This document shows positions 10,771 to 22,049 of a DNA stretch of 64,000 bases, in pieces. Source of the DNA: Cycas panzhihuaensis (lineage: Eukaryota > Cycadophyta). Location of the stretch: assembly GCA_023213395.1 (NCBI GenBank), contig CM041465.1, positions 245,775,741 through 245,839,740 of the forward strand, given 5' to 3'. How positions within the stretch are numbered: the first letter of the stretch is position 1; every line of letters begins with the position of its first letter. Position numbers and translations under genes: made by a program. The notes beneath the pieces are model-generated. The model did not search any database and was not told the origin of the DNA. It saw only the letters and a list, made by a program, of their open reading frames with translations.

Positions 10771-12737
10771 TAGAAGGGGATCTATTCACTCCATTCCATT
10801 TGCATGGAGTTATTTTGCCTCTCCTTCACCTTCAATGTGAAGTATTGAGAGTGCATTCCTTTTTTTTAACATTTTGAGAGCATAAAATTATAGTATTTTG
10901 CATGTTGCTACTTTGTCCATGTGTGCAAAAATTCAGAGGTGAAGAATACAGGTTTCTGAAGCCATTCAACTGCCAGAACAGTCCCGGGAGCATTAAAGGC
11001 CCAAAATTTCATAAAAATTCAACCATCTCATAATTTGATGAAATTTGGCATGCAAAGTCGCCTTCACTAGAGGATCATTTTTGTCTTCTAGAGCAACTTC
11101 AGATTCAACCTGCAACAACAAGTTTTGGCTGTGACAAAAAGGGTAAATTTTGTAGATAAGTGTTTTAAAGCACTTTTCCTAATTAAATCCTTCAGTTATA
11201 AGCTGAAGATCTGCAAGTTTTATTAAGGGATCTGTTACATTTATGTCTTAAGATCATTTTAACATAAACATCATCAAATTTTATCCCCTGGTTAGTGAGA
11301 TCTATGCAGTTTTCTCACGGTTGCTGATTTTGCCTACTTAACCCCACAAAGGACCTTGTAAGGGCATTTCGGGTAATGTTTTGGCAGATTTTGTAGATGA
11401 TATAGAGGGGAAAGTTAATGTACATGTCAAAACGTAACTTTTGATATATTAAAGTCTAGATTCTGAGATAGTTGATCTGGCATGATTTTTGCTTTAGTGC
11501 TTTTTCAGGCAGAAAAGTTTTTGTGGATTTTCTAAAATATGAATTCATAAATCTATCAGAAACGACATTATGAACACTTTTACCTTTTGTTATAAATTCA
11601 GATTTCATCATTTAGGCCTTCATATTTGTAATTTCTAAAAATTGCCCATTTATCATTATTTGTAAATTTTGTGAAAAAATCACAAAATAGGTAAAATAAC
11701 ATGCATATAGATTTAGAAAAATCATCATTTTAGCGACAAGTTGATCTACTTTTTAGCCCATTGTGGCTTTTGTATTAAAACTTCCAAAATCATATTTGGA
11801 AATATTATACTAAAGCAAGGGAAACCTTGGATCGGAAGCAACATCTGGTTCCCCTGCTAAATCTAGCATTCTTTTCTATTTGCACACATAGTATAAAGCA
11901 TCACAAAAACAGCAACAATAATAAAGTATCACAAAAGCAGCAACAATAACAAAGCATCACAAAAGTAGTAACAACAATAAAGCAAGCATGAAAAGCAAGC
12001 AAGCACATTTGGCAAGTTTTTATTTCAGTTTTCAGTTATACGGAAACATCTTACACTATTCCTAAAAGGAATCTCATCTGTACGATCTATACTGCCAGTT
12101 CTTGACTTGTGCACACACTCATCTTGGTTGAAATAGACCAAGGTTGGCCGAAGTCTAGGCCCTAAGGGAGGTATGAGTTTCATATTGGGTCTAGTCTTAA
12201 CTGAAATAGTGGTGGAGGGACAGGTTAGCCATACCTATGGCCTCTAATCAGGGATAATCCTGATAACCACCCAGGAAAACTGAAAACCTTAATGCAAGAT
12301 TAAAATTAACCTGGTCCAATATCCGTCATAACCGTGGGATACACAGTACTGTTTGACTCTTCGGAGGAGGTATAAAGCTGTTCATTGGTGAACTGGGTGA
12401 TGACTGGGAGTACTTGGGCTCCACTGTGACTTGGATTTCATCACCAAGCGTAGGTGTATCATGGTGAAGGCCCTAATCGTATACTAGAATCCTTAGGCAT
12501 CGAAACCTCACCTACATTTGGACATAAGTGAGAGGTTAGTGGCATGATAGATCACCACTTTTTGCCAGCTCTACATTAGGCCTCATTCTTGCATCATTAC
12601 TTATATTCATTTTTAGTTAATCATTGCTTGCTTCTCATCATAATAATCATTTCTATATCCCTGCTACGCCAGGTGTATTAGCCACACGTGTCAGTGGCAC
12701 AAATTTCTATCATCTGTTCTACTTCTTTATCATTACC
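10771..12737 (+). other. Copia C long leader
   Basis: About 2 kb without a gene separates the PBS from gag. It includes three tandem copies of a 28-bp unit beginning CACAAAA at 11902, 11930 and 11958 (CACAAAAGCAGCAACAATAA type). A GC-richer, ORF-free island spans about 12110-12540. Packaging and dimerisation signals of an LTR element would lie here, but none can be recognised by sequence. Confidence 0.7.
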
Positions 12738-12757
12738 ATGTCATCTTAATTCAAGCA

Positions 12758-13777
12758 AAATGTTATTACATATTGAAAGGCAAAGAAAATTGGGATATAT
12801 GGTACATTGGAATTAAAAATGCTGCAAAGTATGAAGGCCTTTGGAGAGCCCACTTGCAGCCTACACCCAATACACCAGCAACGACTACAACATCTGCTTC
12901 GAGTGGATCCGCCCCAATAGCTCCTACAGATGCTGCAGCTAAACTACAATGGGAGATGGATGATGAAAAGATTCATGCAGGAATTTTGTTGGTCATTGAT
13001 CACTCCTTGCACAACTTGATAAATGAAGAGGAACATGATACAGCCTGGAAGGTCCTAGAAGTTCTTAGAAAGAACTTTGATACAAAGTCAGATTTAGAAT
13101 TTGTTCATCTTATTTTGAAAATGAACAAATTAAAAATGTAGAAGGGACGAGCTTATGAGACAATAAATCTCCCTCGACCAATCAAACAGGCAATTGACAA
13201 AGACTTTAAGACCCAATGCATCACTTGGGCATTTTTGATCCAGTCATGTTTACATGTCCCTGATTATAAAAACTTGCTTGGAAGTCTTTAATCTAGTGGA
13301 ACATTGAAGACACTCAACTTTGAAGAACTTGCTGAGAAGTTTATAGAATTTAACAAGACCTTTGATACAAACTTTGTAGCCTCTGACTCTCTTCCAGATG
13401 CAGCCTTTGACGTAGAAGAAGAAGTTTGCTACACAAAAAATCAAGGTCCCTCTCGTGGCGGAGGAAATAACCGAGCAGGAAGAAGAGAAAGAAATATGGA
13501 AAATCATCCACAAGGTCAATCAAACCCTCAATCACAACCTCGACAGTTTCAAGGCCAAGGGCCACCTCAACAAAGAGTAAAATAGTTAAGTCAAACCAGT
13601 ACTTCTTCAGGGACTGGTAATCAAACTATTATGTGTGATTGGTGTAACTGTAAAGGACACTTAGCAAAAGATTGCATAACTGCTACTTATAAGTTGGCCA
13701 AGTTCCAACAAAAACATGGAGCTCACAATGTTGAAGAAACTTGTGAAGAATCCTTTAGTGGTGTAGGTTTTGTATAA
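12758..13777 (+). pseudogene. gag: Copia C gag with zinc knuckle
   Basis: The gag frame is YYILKGKENWDIWYIGIKNA at the start, WEMDDEKIHAGILLVIDHSL in the middle and an Arg/Gly/Gln-rich tail (GGGNNRAGRRERN). A perfect CX2CX4HX4C zinc knuckle (CDWCNCKGHLAKDC) lies at 13634-13675. Stops occur at 13139-13141, near 13289 and near 13584, and the start codon is uncertain: ATG 12738 is in another frame. Its role was the nucleocapsid that packages element RNA in cytoplasmic virus-like particles. Confidence 0.85.
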
Positions 13778-14383
13778 GAACACATTCAAAGAATTTAGGA
13801 ATCTTCAGCATCAAATGCTATTGACCAACCAAAGAGATACTTTGAAGCTCGGTGTGGATATATCACTTATGAATTCCCTTCACCAATGCCAAGCCCTATT
13901 GGAATTGCCAATAGTGTGGCTTCAATCAATGGACAGTGGATCATGGACACATGAGCAACTCAACATATGACATGCAATTGCAGTCTACATCAAACATTTG
14001 ACTCAAATATTCATGGAGTTGTTCACATGGCTGATAAATCACAGTAACCTGTTGAAGGAATTAGCAACATTCGCCTGAAACTCCCAGGCTTAGAAGATTT
14101 TACATTGCTTGATGTCTTATACATACCCAATCTCAAACAAAACCTACTCTCTTTATCTACACTTGTTTCTCGTGGATTTGATCTGAGTGTAACCGTAAAT
14201 GACCAGACTCTTAAGGTCATTCACCCTCCAACTAATCAGGTAGTTTTGACTAGACATCTCTCTGGAAAACTCTTTCGACTGAATGGTTCTCCATCTTGTG
14301 AAGCCCATTGTGCCCAAAGCCCTTGTGCCGATGAAGAATTTGCATTTAATTCCATCTTGACCCATCCAACGTTGTCACCAGAA
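13778..14383 (+). pseudogene. Copia C retropepsin-like protease
   Basis: The active-site block reads WIMDT, stop, ATQHM at 13937-13966: the catalytic Asp (13946-13948) is intact but the next-but-one residue, normally Gly (GGA), is a TGA stop at 13952-13954. The rest is well preserved: LLDVLYIPNLKQNLLSLSTL and the C-terminal LSGKLFRL. The protease would mature the Gag-Pol polyprotein. A second stop lies near 14045. Confidence 0.8.
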
Positions 14384-15250
14384 GCTCTTTGGCATGCTTG
14401 TACGGGCTATGTTCACATTGATAGACTTAGAGATCTTTCTAATACTCCTCCAAACCTTCCAAAGTTTTCCTCTAAGCCCTTTAAATGTGAAGCTTGTATC
14501 ATTGCCAAATCTCATCGACAACCCTTTCCCAAAAGTCAGTGGAAATCAAGCCATCTATTACAATTGGTACACTCTGATTTGTGCGGGCCAATGCCCATTC
14601 GTTCACTGAAGGGCAAGCTATATTACATCTCTTTTATTGATGATTTCACTAGAAAAGTATGGGTAGCTTTTCTACACAAGAAAGATGAAGTATTCGTATA
14701 TTTAAGGAATTCAAAGCCCTCACTGAAAAAGAGTCAGGTTATCAACTCAAATGTCTTCGAACTGATAATGGTGGCGAATATACCTCACATGAGTTTGAAA
14801 GCTACCTTCGAGACAATGGCATCAAGTATCAAACAATAGTAGCAGGTACCCCACAGCAAAATGGAGTTGTCGAGTGCATGAACAGGACAATCATGAATAT
14901 GGCTTGTGCTATGTTAATATATAAAAATATACCTACCTATCTATGGGCTGAAGTAATCTAGACAGTCATTTATTGTATCAATGCTATTAGCCCATCAAAG
15001 GAAGTACAATCACCTAATGAAAAGTGGTCAGGACAAGCCCTCATTGTTCACTACTTTAGAATTTTTGGCTCTAAATGCTATGCCCATATTCTGGATACAG
15101 ATAGAAATAAACTCTAGCCAAGGGCACTTAAAGGCATCTTTGTTGGATACCCTATGGATAAGAAAGGGTATAAGGTCTTCATACCTTCACAACGAAAAAT
15201 CATCGTTACCAGAGATATCATTTTTGCGGAGATAGAGGATCAGTTACTTA
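14384..15250 (+). pseudogene. Copia C integrase
   Basis: The zinc domain starts ALWHACTGYVHIDRL (one HHCC His reads Cys/Thr context changed) with CEACIIAKSHRQPF. The rve core has all three acidic residues: Asp 14576-14578 in LVHSDLCGP, Asp 14764-14766 in RTDNGGEY, and Glu 14872-14874 in QQNGVVE. A one-base frameshift near 14700 separates the first from the other two. Downstream are WAEVI, IFGSKCYAHI and GIFVGYPMDKKGYKVF, the usual C-terminal block. A stop interrupts at about 14959 and another at about 15117. Confidence 0.85.
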
Positions 15251-15783
15251 AATTAGACTCCATAGTACCCTCACACTGCTACAATAATGTTATCAGGTAT
15301 GATGTTCAAATTCCAAAATTTGTGGGGGGGGACAGACATAAATTACTCCAAATATTGAAAGCTGACAATCGAGCCTTGGAGGATACAAGTTGTGACTCTA
15401 AACCAATTAGTGCACATCCAACACCATCTTTTGAAGATAGCTGAGTTGACAAAGGCAAAGCCATTATAGAAGAACCATCTTCTCCACTTTCAATTGACAA
15501 AGGCAAAATAGTGGTAGAAGGACCACCTTTCTCAGGTACATCAACATCCTCCTCACAAAATAATCATTTTAATGAACATGATGAGAACCAAGAAGTTAGG
15601 GAAATGATAACATCATTCCCAACTCGAAGATCTCGAGAAGCCCGCCAGCTCAATAAGGACATACAACCAGATGAGGTAGGCAAAACTAGCACTCGAAGTG
15701 CCCATAGAGCAAGGATGCAGGAATCATTATATACTGAGCTTGAACCAACATAATTACACCTTATTCTTAATGAAGAGTCCTTA
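15251..15783 (+). pseudogene. Copia C integrase-RT linker
   Basis: Low-complexity, Ser/Pro/Glu-rich coding sequence joins integrase to RT, as usual in copia Pol. Two near-identical short units, VDKGKAIIEEPSS and IDKGKIVVEGPPF, show an internal duplication at about 15446-15530. Stops lie at about 15441 and 15751. Confidence 0.6.
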
Positions 15784-16689
15784 ATGTACCAAGAAGCTGT
15801 AAAGTATACAGCTTGGAGAAATGCCATGAGCGAAGAGTACCAATCTCTTATCAAGAACAGTACATGGGATCTCATTGACCTACCACTTGGCAGAAAGATA
15901 GTTCAAAATAAATGGGTGTTCAAAAACAAATATAGATCAGACATCACCCTTGAAAAACACAAGGCGAGGTTGGTAGCTAAAGGATTCACACAAAGGGAAG
16001 GCATCGACTACACTGAAGTCTTTGCACCTATAACCAAGTGGCTTACAATTAGAACTCTTGTGGCCTTGGCTGCTCAACAGGGTTGGAAAATCCACCAACT
16101 CGATATTAAGACCACGTTTCTCAATGGAGATCTTGAAGAAGAAATTTACATGGCTCAGCCAGAAGGATATGAGATCGAAGGTCAAGAACATAAGGTTTGC
16201 AGGCTTAGAAAGTCCTTATATGGCTTTAAACAAGCCCCTCACACTTGGTTTACCAAGTTGTCTGAAAGGATGAGGTAACTTGGATACAAGGTTTGTGACT
16301 ATCAAGATATTAATGCAACATTGTTCATCAAGCACCATAAAGATAAAGTCACTTATCTCATAATCTTTGTGGATGACATGTTAGTAACGGGTAATAGTGA
16401 ACAGGCAATAAGCCAGCTGAAAAAGGATCTTGGCAAAACGTTCGAATTATCTGACCTCGATTTGATGAAATATTACTTGGGAATTGAAGTAATACAAAAA
16501 AATGGAAAAATTTTCCTCTCCGAAGAAAAATACATCAACGATCTTCTAACCAAGTTTCAGTTACAAGATGCTCGACCAATGATGTTACCTATGGATCCTA
16601 ATACCAAACTCTTAGCTGAAGGTGACACTAGGGAGGCAGACACAACAATCTACAGGAAACTTGTAGGTAGTCTCATCTACACTACCAAT
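15784..16689 (+). pseudogene. Copia C reverse transcriptase
   Basis: RVT_2-type RT. Blocks in order: AWRNAMSEEYQSLIKNSTWDL, NKWVFKNKY, HKARLVAKGFTQREGIDYTEVFAP, LDIKTTFLNGDLEEEIYM, LYGFKQAPHTWFTKL, and the metal-binding FVDDM at 16366-16380, followed by YYLGIEV. The Asp pair is intact. One stop near 16276-16278 falls just before the FVDDM block. It copies element RNA into cDNA in the particle. Confidence 0.9.
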
Positions 16690-17313
16690 ATAAGGCTAGA
16701 TATTATACACTCTATCGGTATTCTTGCTCGTTACATGATAAATCCTAAGCAGAATCATTGGCAGGTAGTAGTGCAAGTGTTGAGATACCTTAAGACGACC
16801 AGCAAATATGGTCTGTTGTATGAACCTAATTCAGACTTCAAGCTTTCTGCATACACAGGATCAGACTTTGCAGGAGATAAAGATATAGGAAGATCTATGT
16901 CTGGGTATGTAACATTTCTTGGAACAGCACCAATATCATGGAGATCCAGACGGTCGAAGATAGTTGCAGATTCAACTACCGAAGCTAAATACATTGCTAC
17001 TTCTGAGACCAGTAAAGAGGCGATATGGCTAAGAAAATTATTAGAAATATTGAATATCACCCAAACAAGTCCTACGAGTCTTCATGTGGATAATCAATCA
17101 GCAATCTACATGGAAAAAAATCCTGTATTTCAGATCATACCAAACACATAAGTACGAAAGTCCACAGGATTAGGGAACTTGTTCATGATGGCACAATTCA
17201 ATTAGATTACTACCCCACAACAGATCAAGTAGCCGATATCTTCACCAAACTGCTGCAAAAGGTGAAGTTTGAACAGTTCTGAAGGTAGCTTGGCCTTAGG
17301 GCCTCCATCTTCG
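16690..17313 (+). pseudogene. Copia C RNase H
   Basis: The domain runs from RLDIIHSIGILARYMINP to SDFAGDKDIGRSMSGY (first Asp), STTEAKYIATSET (Glu) and LHVDNQSAIYM (second Asp), so the acidic residues are preserved. A frameshift near 17130 leads to TKHISTKVHRIRELVHDG and the tail TTDQVADIFTKLLQKVKFEQF, with stops only at the very end (about 17281). It removes RNA from the RNA:DNA hybrid. Confidence 0.9.
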
Positions 17314-17764
17314 ATTGATCAAAGAAGATGACAACAGGATCATCATACTCTATTCTCTTCGTGAAAACCCCTTATGGGCACGGAAGAATAAGAGTAAGTC
17401 TCTGCTCTATCCTCTTTGTGAAAACCCTATGTGGACACAGAAGGATAAGGGTTGTACTTGTTTTGAAAAATCAGAACCTGTGAAAACCCAAAAGGGCATA
17501 GGGATGACCAAATAGTATATGGAGACTTAGCGGATTAAGCTATACATTTAAGCTACTTGGCTATCAGGCTACATCAAAGAGCCACCTTAGCCATTTTGAT
17601 TTATAAAAGGGGCTATAGATCTTAGAAAGTTCGTGGGTTTTTATTCCCTATGAGGGTTTTCCCACAAAAGTGTCATTTAGAATTTCATTATAATAATGAG
17701 ACTCAAGTGAAGACCTCATAGAATAGAATTTCTGAAAATGACCTTCCACCATTAAGGGGGGGAT
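17314..17764 (+). repeat. Copia C 3' UTR with degenerate tandem repeat and PPT
   Basis: Three imperfect units share GTGAAAACCC at 17361, 17418 and 17480 (spacing 57 and 62 bases), each followed by a GGCA/GGACA and GAAGGATAA-like segment. No gene is seen. The purine run AAGGGGGGGAT at 17754-17764 primes plus-strand synthesis and touches the LTR. Confidence 0.75.
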
Positions 17765-18076
17765 TGAAAGAGGTTAATGTATCAAGATCATTTGTGTAGA
17801 TTAATTATGTGACCTTAGGATATATTATTAGCATTAGTCTCTTAATGAAATGTACTTTATGTGCATTTAGATGTAATTTCGGGTTCATGTCATTAGGCGG
17901 GAAAATCCTAACCCTAATGTTCACCCTCAATAATAAAAGGAGAAATCTTGAGAAGGGAGTCATTATTCATTCTCACCTCTAAGCTTGCTCTCATATCTTG
18001 TTTCATCTTCTTTTTCATTCTCCATTGCCATTGTGTGCATGTGAGTGATTTATCTCCTAGATCCATCATTCCTTCA
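17765..18076 (+). repeat. Copia C 3' LTR
   Basis: 312 bp, same length as the 5' LTR, with 14 substitutions and no gaps. It ends CCTTCA and is followed by AGGTC (18077-18081). Confidence 0.97.
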
Positions 18077-18081
18077 AGGTC

Positions 18082-18980
18082 AAGTGAAGGTCAAATATAT
18101 TAAGTTATTGATTAGTTGTCTATAAATCATAGGGTCGACTGATATAGAATCATCTGACTTAGAGAGCTTTATTCTAGTTTTTGCTGGAGTTGCTAAAGGT
18201 TTACAGTCAGTCATCCTAAACTTTTGTAATAAATCCAAGGTATATTTCCATTGGGAAATGAAAATGCCCTTCTTATCTTGCCATACTTCCAAGCCTAGGA
18301 AGTAATGCATTAGCTTCAAAATTGTCATCTTAAATTCTTTATACATGGTATCCTTAAATTATCATAACAAGTAGGAGTCGTTTCTAGTATACACAAGGTC
18401 ATCCATATAAAGTCCTACTATTAGGATTAAGTCTCCCTTGATTTGAATATACAAATTAGGATCTGCTTGAGATCTTTCAAAACCTTGATCTCTAAAGTAT
18501 TTGTCTATGCAGGAATACCATGCCCTGGGTACTTGTTTTAATCCATAGAGTGCCTTTTTAAATTTATACACTTTGATTTCTACCCCTTGACTTCAAACCG
18601 AGGGGTTAAGTGACATAAATATCCTCTTCAATATAGCCATTGAGGAAGGCACTTTTAACATCTATTTGGTAGACTTTCTAACCCATTTAGGTGGCTAGGA
18701 TTATCATCAATTTAACCATTTCTATCCAAGCAACTAGGGCAAAAGTTTCATTGTGGTTAATGCTTTCTTTTTTGGTATAGCCTTTAGCAACCAATTTAGT
18801 CTTTTATTTATCAATAGATCTATCTGAACGAAACTTGATTTTGTAGATCCATTTGGTTCCAATAGCCTTTTTCTTTGGGGGTAAATTAACTAACTCTTAA
18901 GTGTTATTTTTAATAATAATGTGGTATTCATCCTCCATTGCCTTTTGCCAACGTGCATGTATATTGTCCTCATCAAAAGT
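18082..18980 (-). pseudogene. Copia A reverse transcriptase (5' part of split pol)
   Basis: On the - strand, WQKAMEDEYHIIIKNNT, GTKWIYKIKFRSD, KTKLVAKGYTKKESI, YQIDVKSAFLNGYIEEDIYV, LYGLKQVPRAWYSCIDKYF and the metal-binding YMDDLVY (about 18400) follow in order, then YFLGLEVWQDKKGIF and YRQLINNLIYLTFT. The frame meets the copia C boundary with a TGA codon where an Arg is usual (TFT, stop), then PDI resumes at 10439. The catalytic Asp pair is present; several other stops and a shift near 18362 inactivate it. Confidence 0.85.
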
Positions 18981-19149
18981 TTGAGGCTCATGAGTTTCTA
19001 ATACTTTGCTTATGAGGGAAAATCAACCCTATGTGAGCATGTGGATCTATGATTATTGTCCAATATGTTGCCTAAGTCACAATTTAGATGAATCGATTTT
19101 AGAAGATTTTGTGGTGGAGGTTGAGAGGAAGTTCCCTCCCCACTTGGTT

Positions 19150-20032
19150 CATTGATGACTCTTCTAGAGTCAAATATAGGAGGCACATATTTAGATTTGG
19201 ATGATTTATCAAACTTGATTACAACTTCCTTCTTCTTTTCTTGAATGTCTTGATAATAGGCATCCTTTTAGAATTTAACATCTCTACTTAACATGACCTT
19301 TTTTGATTTAGAGTCATAAACTTTGTATGACTTTGATGTTTTGCTATAGCCAAGGAATATATATTTGATGTTATAATCATCCAACTTGGATCTCCATTGA
19401 TCAGGAATGTGAATATATGCTAGGCATCCAAAGACTCTAAGGTGATTTATACTTGGTTTGTATCTGGTCCAAGCTTCTTTAGGAGTTTTCCACCTAAGGG
19501 CTTTGGTGGAGCATTTGTTGAGTAAATAGACAACTGTATATACTACTTTAGCCCAAAATTCATGTCCCAAATTCTTGTCTTTTAACATGTGCTTAGCCAT
19601 TTTAACTATTATGAAATTCTTTCTCTCTGCTACACCATTTTACTGTGGGGTGTAGGCATTACTGAGTTGTCTTCTAATGCCATTGTGAACACAATAATTA
19701 TTGAATTTATTAGAGGTAAATTCTCCCCCATTGTCTGATCTTAGGGATAGTAATTTGTATCCACTCTATAACTTTACATAGTTTTTGAAATAAAAAAAGT
19801 GTTGAACGGTGTCTGATTTGTATTTAAAGAAAAATACCCACGTCTTCCTTGTGAAATCATCTATGGAAGTGATGAAGTATCGAGCACTTGCTAGTGAGGG
19901 AGTATTCATTAGACTGTAGATATCCATATATACCAGTTGAAGTGGACTTGATGCTTGATGACTGAAGTCTGGAAAACTTTCCCTATGATGTTTATAAAAA
20001 AGGCATCCTTCACATAGCTTCAAAACTTGCAA
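19150..20032 (-). pseudogene. Copia A integrase
   Basis: From the - strand: CEGCLFYKHHRESFP (end of the zinc domain), LQLVYMDIYSLM (first Asp), IDDFTRKTWVFFFKYKSD, SLRSDNGGEFTSN (second Asp) and NGVAERKN (Glu). The C-terminal part is open at 19600-19268: LGHEFWAKVVYTVVYLLNKC, KTPKEAW, LRVFGCLAY, KYIFLGYSKTSKSYKVYD. The DDE triad is intact, with single stops between blocks (about 19764, 19640, 19266). The N-terminal part of the zinc domain and everything upstream is missing at 20033-20040. Confidence 0.85.
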
Positions 20033-20039
20033 ATAAATA

Positions 20040-20952
20040 TGTCAGTACAAAGAAAAATGAGTCAACTTTCCAATGAAACTAACATATCTAAAATCTAATA
20101 TCAACTGGAAAAGTTATATAAAAAATAATGAAAGGTCCTCTTTATATTAGTAAATCAAAAGCTTGAAAAAATAGTTGACTTTAGCTCATCAAAACTATGT
20201 CAAATCAGCTCCAAAAGTAGCAAATAGACATTCTAAACTATATCCCACAAAATTCTAAATGCAACAAAATAGGTTTTGTCAGAAATCGACACTCTAGCAA
20301 AAAGACATAGCAAAAATACACTAGGTACTCTATGTATTAAGAATAAATTAAAAAAATAAAAGGAAAAAGTTTATAAACTTGAAATAGGCCCCTTTAATAA
20401 ATTAATTGAAGGTCACATGGGGCCATGGGACCAGGGACTGAGGCCCTTAAGGGGGTTACCACTCTTAATAAATGAAATTGAAATGTTATACGATATGATT
20501 TAATGTTTATAAATCTTATAAACATAAATCAAACAATGTTAATACGATTTACGTTTATTTATAAAAAATCAAATAAAACCAAATGGCATGAAGGCAAAAT
20601 TAGAGTAACCAGAGGCAAAATAGAAGATGAGAACTCAATCAAATAGATTGAAATCACACCTGAATAAAGATGAATGAGGATCACCACTGATCTGGACCAA
20701 ACACTCAGTAATCACATTCAAAGTATATATTGAAACAAACACAAGGGATGCCAACAATCTGTGCGTAGAGATGAGGAGGAAACAAAGAGTAAAATGGTGA
20801 TCAGATCGATTAAATTGCACTGGAACTGAGACATAGAGAGGGGGCACTCTGGTTTACCTCCTAGAGAGTAAGCAAAATGATGTATTTAGATACTGTTTAA
20901 TGTATGCGAAAAAATGAGTAATGGAGGGGTGTCGACTAGTAAACTAAGAGGA
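20040..20952 (-). other. Non-coding sequence of copia A interior
   Basis: No gag or protease motif is visible on the - strand where they would be expected. The sequence immediately abuts the integrase frame at 20033-20040, suggesting a deletion junction. A GC-rich island around 20430-20460 (GGTCACATGGGGCC) has a counterpart near 21685-21700. Confidence 0.35.
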
Positions 20953-21283
20953 TGTTGATGCTAAACGAAGGTGAAATAGTGTTAATCGAACTCATATCTA
21001 ATCTGGGAGGTGAAGACAAGAGGTGCATGAATATAGTGATTGAGATTTTATAAAAAAATTTAAAAAATTTTAAGAAAAATAATGAAAAAATGGTGAAAAA
21101 ACCTGAGAAACATAGGTCTGAGTGACTTTGGAGACTATTACACATACCTTAATAGTGTTATGTTAGCTCTAGGTCCCTTTAAGAGGCTATTGGTAGGCTC
21201 TAGGTGCCCTAGGGGGCCTCAAAGGTGGCTTTGAGGGGCCCTAGGTGCATGGTTTTCTAATCACATTGGGGTTTATCCCAATA
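20953..21283 (-). repeat. Solo LTR E related to the copia A LTR
   Basis: Positions 21137-21283 are clearly similar to the copia A LTR (ACCTTAATAGTG... GGCTTTGAGGGGCCCTAGGTGCATG ... TATCCCAATA). The rest back to TGTTGATGC at 20953 is weakly similar. GAGGA or AGAGGA occurs on both sides (20947-20952 and 21284-21289), suggesting a target duplication. The length, about 331 bp, is close to the 361-bp LTR of A. The outer boundaries are provisional. Confidence 0.5.
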
Positions 21284-21289
21284 AGAGGA

Positions 21290-22044
21290 CCTCTTTATGG
21301 TTAGTAAAATAAGGGTTGAAAGGAGGGGTCAGTTCGACTAATTGAATCTCTGTAAAAAAGTCTTAAATTTAACCAATAAATAGTCTACATTGTAGCTCTC
21401 TAAAAAATGGATGCAATGAAACTAGTGTCACTAAAAATCAATAAGCCAAAGGGGAGATATAACAAAAAATGTAACAATGACTCTTTGAGTAATAATAAAA
21501 AAAATATAAAAGAAACTTTATAATTAAAAGTTGATTAGCCCCTTTGACATGCTAGCCCCTAGTCACCTGGGAGGTAATATGACCACGTGAAGGGGGCTCC
21601 AGACCTTAAAACTTATGAAATATAACTAATACCTTTTAAAACCAAATTAATTAAAAATGCCTTATAAAGTTTAAAATTTGCTTAAAAAATGGTCACATGG
21701 GGCAAAAGAAACTAGGGGGCTTGAGCTAGAGGGGGGCTAAGCAAAAATCATGGACACTAACGAATATAAATTTTGATTAAATTTGATTAACCATATAACA
21801 AATAATATAAAATAATGTTTAAAATAAATGACAGAAAAAATAGATTTCCATGAACTGTGACTACATAAAGATGACGAGATCAATCGAATTGATCACTGGA
21901 AGGCTAAGAAATTCTTAGAAGTTGATCTGAGGTAGGTGCAGGATGTGAATGCCCCTTGTCCAATAGAGAAAATGGAGAAATAATAAGTGAAATGGGAGAA
22001 TTTATCCAATGAATGGTGCACTGAAGAACATAGCTATGAAGGAG
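21290..22044. other. Non-coding interior of copia A
   Basis: AT-rich with a few GC-rich patches (21545-21600, 21690-21735). No gene seen. It should be leader or gag region of copia A but no gag motif is recognisable. Confidence 0.4.
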
Positions 22045-22049
22045 GTTTG

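Larger units (their letters stand above)
10445..18076 (+). mobile_element. Copia C: full-length Ty1/copia element
   Basis: A 7632-bp element has two 312-bp LTRs, TSD AGGTC, a primer binding site at 10759-10770, gag, protease, integrase, RT, RNase H in copia order, and a polypurine tract at 17754-17764. The LTRs differ at 14 of 312 sites (11 transitions, about 4.5%). It sits inside the RT/RNase H gene of copia A in opposite orientation. About ten stops and at least two frameshifts make it non-autonomous now. The 2-kb leader and 440-bp 3' untranslated part are unusually long and carry tandem repeats. Confidence 0.97.

Noticed and set aside
20635-20847. 70-codon - strand frame
   Set aside because: No motif recognised, and length is within chance for this composition.
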